From Bacillus subtilis (GTDB lineage Bacteria > Pseudomonadota > Alphaproteobacteria > Rhizobiales > Rhizobiaceae): a stretch of DNA of 64,000 nucleotides. The DNA is taken from positions 806,001 through 870,000 of the forward strand of contig JAHREI010000002.1 of NCBI GenBank assembly GCA_021733665.1. Reading direction: 5' to 3'. The notes below the pieces were generated by a model. The model searched no databases. It was not told the origin of the DNA and worked only from the letters and a program-made list of their open reading frames with translations. Below, piece by piece: positions 9,249 to 18,319 of this stretch; positions within the stretch are counted from its first letter, which is position 1; each line of letters starts with the position of its first letter. The position numbers and the translations under genes were made by a program.

Positions 9249-10274
9249 TTACGAAACGCTGCGACCATTCATGCCCGCATCTTCGGCAGTCGCCGTTGAG
9301 ATATGGCACTGAGCCGCTGTCTTAACCAGACCGGCAGCAAGCGCCGCACCGACGCCGGAGCCAAGGCTGATATTCAGATCAAGCAAAGGTGCCTTACCTA
9401 TTTTTTCCAGAAGCAAACAATGCCCCTGCTCAGACGACACATGCGAGAACAGGCAATGATCCAGAGCTTCGCCGTTCATCGCCAGCAAAATAGCTGCGGC
9501 AGCACTGGCAACATAACCGTCAATCAAAACCGGAATTTTCTCAGCACGTGCGGCCAGAATAGCACCGGTGATTGCAGCCAATTCACGGCCGCCCAGACGA
9601 CGCAGCACTTCCAGCGGATCACGCAGATTGCCTTCATTGAGCGCAACAGCTTTTTTCACCGCAGCGATTTTCGCAGGCAAAATACTTGCATCTTCACCCG
9701 CGGCCAGCGACACCCAGTCTTCAGCCTGACCGCCAAACAGCGCCAGAGAAATTGCCGCAGCAATTGTTGTATTGCCAACGCCCATTTCACCGATGCAGAG
9801 CAAATCTGTGCCGCCGGCAATTGCTTCCATACCGAAAGCCATAGTGGCAGCGCAGGTGCGCTCATCCATAGCAGCAGTCACGGTAATGTCTTCTGTCGGA
9901 TGCTCCAGCGCCAGATCAAACACCTTCAGTCCCAGATCATTGGTAATGCAGATCTGGTTGATCGGCGCACCACCGGCGGCAAAATTATTGACCATATCCA
10001 TCGTCAGCGATTGCGGCTGCGAAGTTACGCCCTGCGCCAGCACACCGTGGTTACCGGCAAAAATCGCAACCAGCGGGCGCATAATCTGCGGCTTGGCTTT
10101 ACCGCTCCATGCAGCCAGCCATTCTGCAATCTCTTCCAGACGCCCGAGAGAGCCGACCGGCTTGCTCAAACGCGCTTCACGTTCACGAACCGCTTCACTG
10201 GCAAATTCGCTTTGCGACGGAAGCTGGCTGATCAGTTCACGAAAATCATCAAATGGCAGTCCGCTGTTACTCAC
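9249..10274 (-). CDS. cobT: Nicotinate-nucleotide-dimethylbenzimidazole phosphoribosyltransferase-like protein
   Basis: 341 residues, the usual length. CobT activates the lower base of cobalamin. Family motifs are 'SKPVGSLGRLEEIA' near residue 36, 'FAGNHGV' near residue 71, 'GEMGVGNTT' near residue 162 and 'LIDGYVASAAA' near residue 251. In the C-terminal motif, normally LGEGxGAA with the catalytic-base glutamate (Glu317 in the Salmonella enzyme), this protein reads LGSGVGAA, with Ser306 (codon 9357-9359). No other cobalamin gene lies nearby; in many relatives cobS is adjacent. It may be a working variant, a repurposed enzyme or a decaying one. Confidence 0.88.
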   Translation of the reverse strand: MSNSGLPFDDFRELISQLPSQSEFASEAVREREARLSKPVGSLGRLEEIAEWLAAWSGKAKPQIMRPLVAIFAGNHGVLAQGVTSQPQSLTMDMVNNFAAGGAPINQICITNDLGLKVFDLALEHPTEDITVTAAMDERTCAATMAFGMEAIAGGTDLLCIGEMGVGNTTIAAAISLALFGGQAEDWVSLAAGEDASILPAKIAAVKKAVALNEGNLRDPLEVLRRLGGRELAAITGAILAARAEKIPVLIDGYVASAAAAILLAMNGEALDHCLFSHVSSEQGHCLLLEKIGKAPLLDLNISLGSGVGAALAAGLVKTAAQCHISTATAEDAGMNGRSVS

Positions 10275-10453
10275 GTTATCAAATCCGTCATTAGCAGTAT
10301 TGGGAGAAATTCATTTGTGCCTGCTATACGCCCTGCTCACAGTTTTTCAAAGTGCTGAAAAATGAAATTATTGTGCCCGCAGCCCAAAGCCTCCATATAG
10401 GGTGCATAAAATCGTTTGGCACCACTATCTACAGTTTCAGGAACCCTGATTAT

Positions 10454-11158
10454 ATGAACCGTTTATTCTGGCTGGTTATCGCAGCAATTGCTGTTCTTAT
10501 ACTTGTGCTGGTTATCAATGATGAGAGCGGCACCACGCTTGGTCTTGCCAATGATGATTTTGCTGATGCGGCTTATATGAGTATTTTCGGCGTTGTCGTT
10601 GCGGCCGGTCTGCTTGGTTCCGGCATCCCGCTCAATCATATGGTACGCAATATTGCGATCTGGGCAGTGATTGTTCTCGGTCTCGTCACCGGCTATCAGT
10701 ATCAATATGAGCTGAAAAACATTGCCAATCGCGTTACTGCCGGTCTGATACCGGGCACAGCAATCAGCGGCAATAATGCCGAAGGTTCAGAGACTGTGAG
10801 CATCAGCCAGTCGGCCAACGGGCATTTTGAAGTCAATGCTCTGGTCAATGACCAGCGCGTCAACTTCATGGTCGATACCGGTGCCTCAACCATTGTGCTG
10901 ACACAGGCCGATGCACAGAGAGTGGGTATTGATACCAGCGAACTCAAATATACTATTCCGGTCAGCACAGCGAATGGCCGCACTATGGCTGCGACAGTGC
11001 CTTTGCAGGAAATAAAAATCGGCAATATTGTCCGCTATGATTTGCGGGCTCTGGTCTCGCAGGAAGGCCAGCTCAACGGCAGCCTGCTGGGCATGAATTT
11101 TATGAACAGCCTGAGCGCCTATAGTGTGCAGCGTGACCAACTGATCCTGACCGACTAG
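10454..11158 (+). CDS. TIGR02281-type membrane aspartic protease (retropepsin-like)
   Basis: 234 residues from the ATG at 10454. Three hydrophobic segments occupy about residues 3-22, 38-58 and 62-82. The C-terminal half is a clan AA aspartic protease domain with the catalytic motif 'FMVDTGAST' (Asp141). Single-domain retropepsin-like proteases of this type are common in alphaproteobacteria and should act as dimers on the outer face of the inner membrane. Substrates are unknown. The frame continues upstream for 34 codons, but the membrane segment begins at this ATG. The stop codon TAG (11156-11158) is the first three bases of a repeat element. Confidence 0.85.
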   Translation: MNRLFWLVIAAIAVLILVLVINDESGTTLGLANDDFADAAYMSIFGVVVAAGLLGSGIPLNHMVRNIAIWAVIVLGLVTGYQYQYELKNIANRVTAGLIPGTAISGNNAEGSETVSISQSANGHFEVNALVNDQRVNFMVDTGASTIVLTQADAQRVGIDTSELKYTIPVSTANGRTMAATVPLQEIKIGNIVRYDLRALVSQEGQLNGSLLGMNFMNSLSAYSVQRDQLILTD

Positions 11159-11264
11159 AGCGTTTACATTCAGATTGGATCATGGTGCCCGCGTCTCAAT
11201 TCTTTAGTTTGTCGCATTATCCCGGACTGTCCAAGTTAATCCAACTTGACTGTGAAATGCTCTA
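11156..11264. repeat. Palindromic intergenic repeat (family 2), 109 bp
   Basis: The ends TAGAGCGTTTACATTCAG... and ...CTGTGAAATGCTCTA are imperfect inverted repeats over about 28 bases, with the shared outer block TAGAGC-TTT-ACA and the inner block TTGGAT. The interior carries TTTGTCGCATTATCCCGGA. Sequences bounded by TAGAGC/GCTCTA are a common type of dispersed repeat in rhizobial genomes. It forms the stop codon of the preceding gene. Confidence 0.6.
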
Positions 11265-11312
11265 AAACTGGACAGAACAGCCATTAAGCAGTATGCCCGC
11301 CTGAATTAACGT

Positions 11313-12368
11313 ATGAAGAAGATGATTGTGACCACACCAGCTAAACTCTATGCCGCCAAAACCTTTTCCATCGCGCCGATGCTCGACTGGACGGACAGGC
11401 ATTGCCGTTTTCTGCATCGTCTTCTGACACGCCATACCCTGCTCTATACAGAGATGGTGGTGGCTGATGCCGCTATTCATGGCAAACGCAACCGTTTGCT
11501 TGGCTTCTCTGAACAAGAACATCCTGTCGCTTTGCAGCTTGGCGGCTCCGATCCGGTGAAGCTGGCGGAAGCAGCAAAAATCGGTGAATCCTTCGGCTAT
11601 GATGAGATCAATCTCAATGTCGGTTGTCCGTCAGACCGCGTGCAATCCGGTGCTTTCGGCGCCTGCCTGATGCTGACACCGCAACTGGTAGCAGATTGCG
11701 TTGCCGCGATGAAGCAGGCGGTGAACATTCCGGTCACTGTAAAATGCCGTATCGGCGTTGATGATCAGGATCAGGAAGTCGCGCTTTCAGAGCTTAGCCG
11801 GATGGTGATTGCCGAGGGTGCAGATGCACTCTGGGTACATGCCCGCAAAGCGTGGTTGCAGGGACTGTCTCCGAAAGAGAACCGCGATATCCCGCCACTG
11901 GACTATGACCGCGTGTATCGCCTGAAACAGGATTATCCGCAGCATTTTGTCGGCATTAATGGCGGCATCACCACTATGGAAGCAACAGCCGAGCATTTGC
12001 AGCATACGGACGGCGTTATGATGGGCAGAACTGCCTATCACACACCAATGGTGCTGCGTGAAGTGGATCGCCTTGTTTATGGTGATGAAACCACACCGAT
12101 GTCGATGGAAGATGTGCTGGATGTGATGTGCGACTATTCAGACCGGCATATTGCTGATGGTGGTCGCCTCACCCATGTTTCGCGCCATATGGTCGGGCTG
12201 TTTCAGGGTCAGGCCGGTTCGCGCCGCTGGCGACAAATTCTCTCGACCGATGCAACGCGCAATGATGCGGACAGCAAGACAATCCGCAAAGCCTATCAAG
12301 TGATGTGCGAAACCGCTGCCGAGGTGGAAGAAAACAATGCCGCCCGTGCGGAACAGGCAGCGGAATAA
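11313..12368 (+). CDS. dusA: tRNA-dihydrouridine(20/20a) synthase
   Basis: 351 residues. DusA reduces uridine 20/20a in the tRNA D-loop with an FMN cofactor. Motifs are 'SIAPMLDWTDRHCR' near residue 19, 'NLNVGCPSDRVQSGAFGACLM' (split over residues 101-121) with the catalytic Cys, 'KCRIG' near residue 147, 'HARKAWLQGLSPKENR' near residue 180 and 'INGGI' near residue 217. The ATG at 11313 is used; a second in-frame ATG at 11322 is also possible. The last 20 residues are an Ala/Glu-rich tail. Confidence 0.95.
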   Translation: MKKMIVTTPAKLYAAKTFSIAPMLDWTDRHCRFLHRLLTRHTLLYTEMVVADAAIHGKRNRLLGFSEQEHPVALQLGGSDPVKLAEAAKIGESFGYDEINLNVGCPSDRVQSGAFGACLMLTPQLVADCVAAMKQAVNIPVTVKCRIGVDDQDQEVALSELSRMVIAEGADALWVHARKAWLQGLSPKENRDIPPLDYDRVYRLKQDYPQHFVGINGGITTMEATAEHLQHTDGVMMGRTAYHTPMVLREVDRLVYGDETTPMSMEDVLDVMCDYSDRHIADGGRLTHVSRHMVGLFQGQAGSRRWRQILSTDATRNDADSKTIRKAYQVMCETAAEVEENNAARAEQAAE

Positions 12369-12433
12369 TTCTAACAAAAGATGTAATGATCAAAGCGCTC
12401 TGCAGAGCAGCTTGAGATATGGGTTATGACGTG

Positions 12434-12612
12434 GGGAAAATGGTGGTTCTAGAGAACCGGAGCGGAATGTACATCTGCATAATCCTTTCATCCTACAGAT
12501 GAAAGATAAGATTACGCAGCAAACAAAGATCACGGCATCCTTTGCACGTCCATAGGACGTGCGGTGCCGTGTGTACATGAGCACCGGAAGCGCAAAGAAA
12601 CGCCATTTGCAG
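12434..12612. repeat. Dispersed palindromic repeat (family 1), expanded copy
   Basis: The left arm (GGGGAAAATGGTGGTT... to TGTACAT at 12473) and the right arm (GTACATGAGCACCGGAAGC... to CGCCATTTGCAG) match the two arms of the copy at 25.3 kb. Here about 100 bases are inserted at the apex, and these fold by themselves: CACGGCA/TGCCGTG enclosing GCACGTCC-ATA-GGACGTGC, plus TTTCATC/GATGAAA. The element lies between convergent dusA and phnM. Confidence 0.65.
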
Positions 12613-12630
12613 ACCGTCAGAGCCCTAATA

Positions 12631-13791
12631 TCAGCTCACTCTTTTGGATTCACGCCAGACCGAGCGCACCACCGGCACATCATCAATAGCATTCACACGC
12701 ACGAGATCAGCGCGCAGACCTTCAGTAATTGAACCGCGATCTGTCATGCCCACAGCTTTGGCCGGATTGGTGCTGACCATACGGATCGCCTGCGGCAGAT
12801 CAATATGCTCAACCACATGCGCAAGATTGAAAGCACCTTGCAACATGCTGAATGGGATATAATCCGACGAGATAATATCCAGATAGCCTTTTTCAGCCAG
12901 CTCGAGCGCCGAGACGTTACCGGAATGCGAACCACCGCGCACCACATTCGGCCCGCCCATCATCACGCCGATACCATTGAAGTGTGATGCCGCCGCGGCT
13001 TCAACCGTGGTCGGGAACTCGGCAACCGCCACACCATGCGCTACAGATTCATCCACATGCGCCTGTGTTGCATCATCATGGCTGGCCAGCATAATGCCGT
13101 TTGCATGGCAATAATCAGCAATAAGCGCGCGGTTTTTAGCCGAATTGCGTTGAGATTCCCCAACACGACGATCACAATAGGCCTGATAATCGCTTTCGCT
13201 GACTTTGTTCTTACGCATAAAATAGATGCGGTAAGATTCCATATCCGGAAACTGACGCTGTCCCGGCGCATGATCCATCAGGGAAGCAAGACGCACACCC
13301 GACGCACCGCGCAAGCGTTCAAAAGCGCTGATACAATCATTGGACGACACTTCGCAGCGCAGATGCAAATAATGTTCTGCTCGCAAACGGTCTTTGCTTT
13401 GCGCCGCCTGCAAGGCATCAGCCAGCAGCAGCATGTCATCAATAACTACCTCACACTCACCGTCATGCCCGACGCGCAAGGCATCAAACACAGTGGTGAT
13501 TCCCGAGGCGGCAATTTGCGCATCATGCGCCTGAATGGCCGCCAGCGGGTTCCAGCGTACTTTCGGGCGGGGTGCATAGTGACCTTCAAGATGGTCCGTA
13601 TGCAGTTCCACAAGCCCCGGTATCAAATAGTCGCCTTCCATATCCTTGCCCAATGCCGAGATTGTATTATCAATCGCAGCAATTTTTCCCTCACGCATCA
13701 CCACAGTACCGGTGATAATTTCATCAGGAAGAACAATCCGTGCATTGGTCAGGATTGTTTCGGCTGGCATAGTCTTATCGGAAGCGGACAT
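12631..13791 (-). CDS. phnM: PhnM, alpha-D-ribose 1-methylphosphonate 5-triphosphate diphosphatase
   Basis: 386 residues, amidohydrolase superfamily. PhnM cuts pyrophosphate from the C-P lyase pathway intermediate. Motifs are 'YLIPGLVELHTDHLEGHYAP' (split over residues 55-74; the metal His pair is in HTDHLE), 'LMDHAPGQRQF' near residue 171, 'ASHDDATQAH' near residue 237 and 'SSDYIP' near residue 311. The next gene downstream in transcription is a repeat region; upstream, 22 bases away, is the DUF1045 gene. No phnGHIJKL genes are in the window, so either they lie elsewhere or this pair works alone. Confidence 0.93.
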   Translation of the reverse strand: MSASDKTMPAETILTNARIVLPDEIITGTVVMREGKIAAIDNTISALGKDMEGDYLIPGLVELHTDHLEGHYAPRPKVRWNPLAAIQAHDAQIAASGITTVFDALRVGHDGECEVVIDDMLLLADALQAAQSKDRLRAEHYLHLRCEVSSNDCISAFERLRGASGVRLASLMDHAPGQRQFPDMESYRIYFMRKNKVSESDYQAYCDRRVGESQRNSAKNRALIADYCHANGIMLASHDDATQAHVDESVAHGVAVAEFPTTVEAAAASHFNGIGVMMGGPNVVRGGSHSGNVSALELAEKGYLDIISSDYIPFSMLQGAFNLAHVVEHIDLPQAIRMVSTNPAKAVGMTDRGSITEGLRADLVRVNAIDDVPVVRSVWRESKRVS

Positions 13792-13813
13792 ATTTTCTCT
13801 TACAAATTAATGC

Positions 13814-14617
13814 TTACTCAGCTGCGAGTTTTACCGCCTGCTTTTCAACTGAATTCATGTTCTGAGCTGTAACAGGTTTGCCTGCCGAAGTCTGCTCTAC
13901 TGGTTTACCTGTCAGAGGGTGACCAACGGGTTTGCCCGTTAAAGGGTGCAGAGAATGGACTTCGAAAGGTACACCTGATTCTGCTTCGGTAAACAGAGCC
14001 AGATTGGTGATTTTGACAGGCTCACTCAGCACCGGCGCAAAAAATTCTTCCAGTACTGTGCGCACATGCGCCTGTTTTTCTTCCGGCACTGCGCCGGTGA
14101 GTGTCATATGAAAGCGGAACTGCTCAAACACGTAAGGATAGCCCCACTGGTCGAGATTAGCACGATGGATCGCATCCAGTTTTTCCGGATTACGCTTGGC
14201 CATTTCCTGCTCATTCAGAGGCGCACGGAAGCGCTCGAAATGCACAACCACATCATTGGCCAGCTGCTGCAACTCAGCACAAGGCTCAGCTGGCACCAGC
14301 GCAAAGAAAGGTCCTATCTGCGAGACTTTAAGCCGTGGCAATTGTACGGACTGATAGGCCGAAGCAAAATGCATCATACTGGCAAGCAGATGATGCTCTT
14401 CGTAATCCTCATGCAGACGGAAAGGTGCTTTCAGCGTCGCATGGAAACCGTAGCGGCGCGGCTCTGCGGTGAGCGCACTCACTTCTTCAGGGCTGACCGA
14501 ACCGATAACCGGCGTGCGTACCACCATACCGTTAAACGCATTGCGTCCAAGCCAGTTGGCGGCTACGCGCAACAGCGGATCATGAGCGGATGGTGTAAAA
14601 TAAATTCCGTAACGCAT
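13814..14617 (-). CDS. DUF1045 phosphonate-associated 2H phosphoesterase-like protein
   Basis: 267 residues from the ATG at 14617, preceded by AAAAGGGAT. Two HxTL motifs, 'FHATLKAPF' (His59) and 'FHMTLTG' near residue 170, mark the 2H phosphoesterase fold. DUF1045 proteins are found beside phn genes, and here phnM is 22 bases away in the same transcript. The exact reaction is not known to me. The last 40 residues are unusual: the pentapeptide TGKPV occurs twice and AGKPV once, in a tandem 'HPLTGKPV' duplication. A longer upstream frame (to 14764) has no family similarity. Confidence 0.8.
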   Translation of the reverse strand: MRYGIYFTPSAHDPLLRVAANWLGRNAFNGMVVRTPVIGSVSPEEVSALTAEPRRYGFHATLKAPFRLHEDYEEHHLLASMMHFASAYQSVQLPRLKVSQIGPFFALVPAEPCAELQQLANDVVVHFERFRAPLNEQEMAKRNPEKLDAIHRANLDQWGYPYVFEQFRFHMTLTGAVPEEKQAHVRTVLEEFFAPVLSEPVKITNLALFTEAESGVPFEVHSLHPLTGKPVGHPLTGKPVEQTSAGKPVTAQNMNSVEKQAVKLAAE

Positions 14618-14964
14618 AAAAATCCCTTTTCTCAGGCTCACGAACCGGCATGTCAGATCTGCATCTGAATACCTCACCGTAATTTCCCTGATGATGCGGG
14701 CTCTATAAGCCCTTAATCCGCATCTATTATGACAAGATGCCGAAAAAACGCCTATATATCCCAAAAAACAGAAATAGCACCGAGCCGGCTTTTAGATAAA
14801 AACTTAAAAACATACGCAATTGAACAATTCTGACAATAAGCCGGCATTTGCGCGCGCACCATAGGTCAACTCAATCACGTCCCCATAGCTGCAAAAACTT
14901 TCAGGCATAAACCGGATGGCACGCACTATTATATGCCATCCGCATCATTGTGATCCGGCCTGAC
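14618..14964. other. Intergenic with a stem-loop after gabD
   Basis: 347 bases between gabD (stop at 14965) and the DUF1045 start. It holds the stem CGGATGGCA/TGCCATCCG at 14913-14942, 22 bases past the gabD stop, followed on the minus strand by GGTTTATG, so a weak terminator at best. The rest should contain the phn promoter; I see nothing else. Confidence 0.5.
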
Positions 14965-16422
14965 TTATAGCCCCAGGCCACCGATACAGACATATTTGGT
15001 ATCCAGATAATCCTCGATGCCCTGATGCCCGCCTTCTTTACCAAGCCCCGATTCTTTCAAGCCGCCGAACGGCGCTTCCACAGTTGAAATCAGCCCCTCA
15101 TTGACGCCAACCAGACCATATTTCAAACCTTCCATCACACGGAAAGCACGGCCGAGATCCTGCGTATAGAAATAACAAGCGAGACCATATTCCGTATTAT
15201 TGGCCTGCTCAATCACATCTGCTTCGGATTTGAATTTATAAACCGGTGCAACGGGACCAAAAATCTCTTCTTTGGTGAAGCGCATACGCGGCTTGGCATC
15301 GGCAATTACAGTCGGCTCAAAATAAGTCCCGCCCAGAGCATGGCGCTGACCGCCGGTTACAACTCGTCCGCCCTTTTTCACGGCATCTGCGATGAATTCT
15401 TCAACCTTCTCAACCGCATTCATATCAATCAGCGGGCCTTGCTGTGTACCGTCTTCCAGCCCGTTGCCGACTTTAAGCTGTTCCACGGCTGCCGTAAATC
15501 TCTCAATAAAGCGGGCATAAATCTTGGACTGAACGAAAAACCGGTTGGTGCAAACGCAGGTCTGACCGGAATTACGGAATTTTGCAGCAATCGCTCCCGC
15601 CACAGCACGATCCAGATCAGCATCATCAAAAACGATGAAAGGTGCATTGCCGCCCAGCTCCATCGAAACTTTTTTAACTGTGCCTGCTGTCTGCTTCATC
15701 AGAAGCTTGCCCACCGCTGTTGAGCCGGTGAAAGTCAGTTTGGCAATTTGCGGATTACGGGTCAGTTCACCACCGATTTCACTGGCCGAGCCGGTGAGAA
15801 TATTGACAACACCGGCAGGAATCCCCGCTTCTTCACACAACACACCCCAGACAAGACCGGAATATGGCGTTTGCGTTGCCGGTTTGACCACAACCGTACA
15901 CCCCGATGCCAAAGCAGGGCCGATTTTACGTGCCAGCATTGAGGACGGAAAATTCCACGGTGTAATCGCAGCGACAACGCCCACCGGCTCTTTCGTCACC
16001 ATAATGCGCCGGTCTGCCCAAGGGGACGGCACCACATCACCATAAACGCGCCGCGCTTCTTCCGCATACCAAAGAATATAGGCGGCAGAGCTTGCCACCT
16101 CGCCTTTGGCTTCGGTCAGCGACTTCCCCTGCTCCATTGTCAGAATTTCAGCCAGCACATCCTGATGAGCCAAGATCAGATCATGCAATTTGCGCATTTT
16201 TTGCGCGCGTTCATTGGCCGTGGTTTTACGCCATGTTTTAAACGCCTGTGCAGCAGCTTCAATCGCGCGCGCAGTCTCTGCTTTACCGGATTTAGGAACA
16301 GTTCCCAGCACCTTACCGGTCGCCGGATTAATCACATCAATTGTGGCACCACTGTCTGCAGCAACCCACTGACCGCCAATCAGATTAGCCTGTTTGATAA
16401 ACCGGCTGGTATTTGCCGTCAT
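14965..16422 (-). CDS. gabD: NAD(P)-dependent succinate-semialdehyde dehydrogenase
   Basis: 485 residues, the length of GabD. It oxidises succinate semialdehyde to succinate, for example in GABA breakdown. Aldehyde dehydrogenase motifs are 'ITPWNFPSSMLARKIGPALA' (split near residue 150), 'FTGSTAVGK' near residue 227, catalytic Glu in 'MELGGNAPF' near residue 252 and catalytic Cys in 'RNSGQTCVCTNR' near residue 283. The start at 16422 has the strong ribosome binding site GAGGAGAG. The AEC transporter gene ends 130 bases upstream on the same strand; substrate import or export may be linked. Confidence 0.92.
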   Translation of the reverse strand: MTANTSRFIKQANLIGGQWVAADSGATIDVINPATGKVLGTVPKSGKAETARAIEAAAQAFKTWRKTTANERAQKMRKLHDLILAHQDVLAEILTMEQGKSLTEAKGEVASSAAYILWYAEEARRVYGDVVPSPWADRRIMVTKEPVGVVAAITPWNFPSSMLARKIGPALASGCTVVVKPATQTPYSGLVWGVLCEEAGIPAGVVNILTGSASEIGGELTRNPQIAKLTFTGSTAVGKLLMKQTAGTVKKVSMELGGNAPFIVFDDADLDRAVAGAIAAKFRNSGQTCVCTNRFFVQSKIYARFIERFTAAVEQLKVGNGLEDGTQQGPLIDMNAVEKVEEFIADAVKKGGRVVTGGQRHALGGTYFEPTVIADAKPRMRFTKEEIFGPVAPVYKFKSEADVIEQANNTEYGLACYFYTQDLGRAFRVMEGLKYGLVGVNEGLISTVEAPFGGLKESGLGKEGGHQGIEDYLDTKYVCIGGLGL

Positions 16423-16552
16423 AGTCTCTCTCCTCAAGACAATACATGCAAATCTCCTCATATTTGCATGCTTGTTTTCCCGTTCCATTCAAGAGTTGAC
16501 ACAGGTCTAAAGTCAAGGGAAAGCGTGGAATTATAGCGCTACATCAGCTGTC

Positions 16553-17509
16553 TCAGCCCCAGACAGCCTGCGCCAGAGCAATCCACATTGCCAGTGTCAG
16601 AGCGGAGGCTGCTGTTGCCAGTACCATCGAAGTCGAAGACAGTCCCTGCCCGACACCGAATCGCGTGGCAATCAGATAGGAATTGACGCCGGACGGCAGT
16701 GCCGCAGCTGTAATGGCCACCTTAGCACTCAACGGCGGCAGACCGAGGAACCAAGCCATAACAAAGACCACAGCAGGCATCAGCAGCAGTTTGAAAGACG
16801 CATTAACACCGGCAGCGATAACATTGCCGGAAATGCCGAATTTCTTCAGCCCCATTCCCATGGCGAACAAAGCCAGAGGCCCCGAAACATCGGCCAGCAT
16901 CGAAATCAGCTGCATCGGCAATTGCGGAATGGAAAAGCCGGAGAGCCTAACCAGCCAGCCAGTGAGAATACCGATCACCAGCGGATTACGCAGCAAAGCG
17001 GAGAAGAATTTGATGACCGTATCAGCTTTACCGGTTTCTCCGATGATAACACCGTCTTTACGCAATGCCCATTCATTCAACATCAGCGATGCGGCCATCA
17101 TCAGCGGCATATGAATGGAGATAATCAGCGAGATGATTACCAGCCCCTCTTGCCCGTAAACACCGAGCATCAATGGCATACCAAGAAAGACCAGATTGGA
17201 AAAAGCGCCGGTTACACCGGCAACCACGCCTGCCCGCCGGTCACGGCCAAACATCAAGCGGATACCGCAATGTGCAGCCGCCCAGGCCACAATCACACCG
17301 GTAAAATAGACCAGCCATAATGCCCACGGGCTTCCCGTACTAAAATCGGCAGTTACCATAGTGCGAAACAACAGCAGCGGTGTGGACACCACAAAAACAA
17401 AATCAGCGAGACCATCGCCGGTCGTATCACTCAGAATTTTAAGCTTAGCGAATATGTAGCCAAGCATAATGATGCTGAAGATGATTGTAATTGTGGCCGC
17501 GAGACCCAT
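16553..17509 (-). CDS. AEC (auxin efflux carrier) family transporter
   Basis: 318 residues with about ten hydrophobic membrane segments in two sets of five separated by a short charged loop near residues 150-165. This is the layout of the AEC family of secondary transporters, which move organic acids and related anions. Conserved features include 'NPLVIGILTGW' near residue 172 and 'LPSGVNSYLIA' near residue 273. The substrate cannot be read from sequence. It lies upstream of gabD in the same direction. Confidence 0.85.
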   Translation of the reverse strand: MGLAATITIIFSIIMLGYIFAKLKILSDTTGDGLADFVFVVSTPLLLFRTMVTADFSTGSPWALWLVYFTGVIVAWAAAHCGIRLMFGRDRRAGVVAGVTGAFSNLVFLGMPLMLGVYGQEGLVIISLIISIHMPLMMAASLMLNEWALRKDGVIIGETGKADTVIKFFSALLRNPLVIGILTGWLVRLSGFSIPQLPMQLISMLADVSGPLALFAMGMGLKKFGISGNVIAAGVNASFKLLLMPAVVFVMAWFLGLPPLSAKVAITAAALPSGVNSYLIATRFGVGQGLSSTSMVLATAASALTLAMWIALAQAVWG

Positions 17510-17964
17510 ATTTCACCATACTTATCTGTAACGCCGCATGAAAACTGCGCTATACATCATCTGTGATTCCCACAGTGATGTATAAATTTAAGTGAATTGC
17601 CAAACTTTTGCTGATTTCTTCATAAATTTACGCAATATGAAAAATCAACCGGAGCATTTTAAGCCTAAAGCCCGATGCTTTGACACCTGACCGGTTTTTC
17701 TGAAACTGCTTTCAGAGCCGGTAAGAACAGTTTCAATAATAAAATCTGACTGTCTCAAATACGAGATCAGCTCAGGTTTTGTGCAAAATCGCTCATTGTG
17801 CTTATCTTTTGCTGTTGCAAAATAGTATAAGCCGATGAGCTTCATATTCTCAGGGTCTTACTCAGAGGGGGAATATATCTTTCCCTTTTGAGCGAAAAAC
17901 GCTAGACACGCCCTGATTAAACAACGATGCCTGCTGGTTCGGGCCTGATACAAGGATTATCAAA
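17510..17964. other. Intergenic, divergent AEC gene and acpXL
   Basis: 455 bases that should hold both divergent promoters. A stem TATACATCA-CTGTG/CACAG-TGATGTATA lies at 17551-17583. No gene is evident; a 66-codon minus frame inside has no ribosome binding site or family resemblance. Confidence 0.5.
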
Positions 17965-18246
17965 TTGTCCTCAACATTTGACAAAGTAGCTGATATTATT
18001 GCTGAAACCAGCGAAATTGACCGCGCTTCCATCACTCCTGAAAGCCACACAATCGACGATCTGGGCATCGACAGCCTCGATTTCCTCGATATCGTTTTCG
18101 CGATTGATAAAGCTTTCGGCATCAAAATCCCTCTGGAACAGTGGACTCAGGAAGTAAACGAAGGCAAAGCTGATACCGAAGCTTACTTCGTTCTGAAGAA
18201 TCTCTGCGCCAAAATCGACGAACTCGTCGCTGCCAAGCAGGCTTAA
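17965..18246 (+). CDS. acpXL: Acyl carrier protein AcpXL
   Basis: 93 residues, nearly identical in pattern to rhizobial AcpXL. It carries the growing 27-hydroxyoctacosanoate chain that LpxXL attaches to lipid A. The phosphopantetheine site is '[11 protein letters not shown]' with the Ser near residue 37. '[17 protein letters not shown]' is a hallmark of this ACP subgroup. The start is TTG at 17965, eight bases after AAGGAT. A terminator follows 14 bases after the stop, so acpXL can be expressed separately and at higher level than the downstream synthase genes. Confidence 0.96.
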   Translation: MSSTFDKVADIIAETSEIDRASITPESHTIDDLGIDSLDFLDIVFAIDKAFGIKIPLEQWTQEVNEGKADTEAYFVLKNLCAKIDELVAAKQA

Positions 18247-18259
18247 TTTAAGTTAAATT

Positions 18260-18299
18260 GACGCGCAGTGTGGTAAAAAACCATGCCGCGCGTCTTTTT
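18260..18299 (+). terminator. Rho-independent terminator after acpXL
   Basis: GACGCGC/GCGCGTC stem with a partly paired interior (GTGTGGT/ACCATGC), followed by five T. Confidence 0.85.
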
Positions 18300-18319
18300 A
18301 CAGGCAGTGGCTTATATAA

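Noticed and set aside
10352-10453. N-terminal extension of the aspartic protease by 34 codons
   Set aside because: The extension has no membrane or signal character; the first membrane segment begins at the ATG at 10454.
12390-12584. 64-codon minus-strand frame between dusA and phnM
   Set aside because: It lies almost wholly inside the palindromic repeat, and its codons reflect the hairpin sequence.
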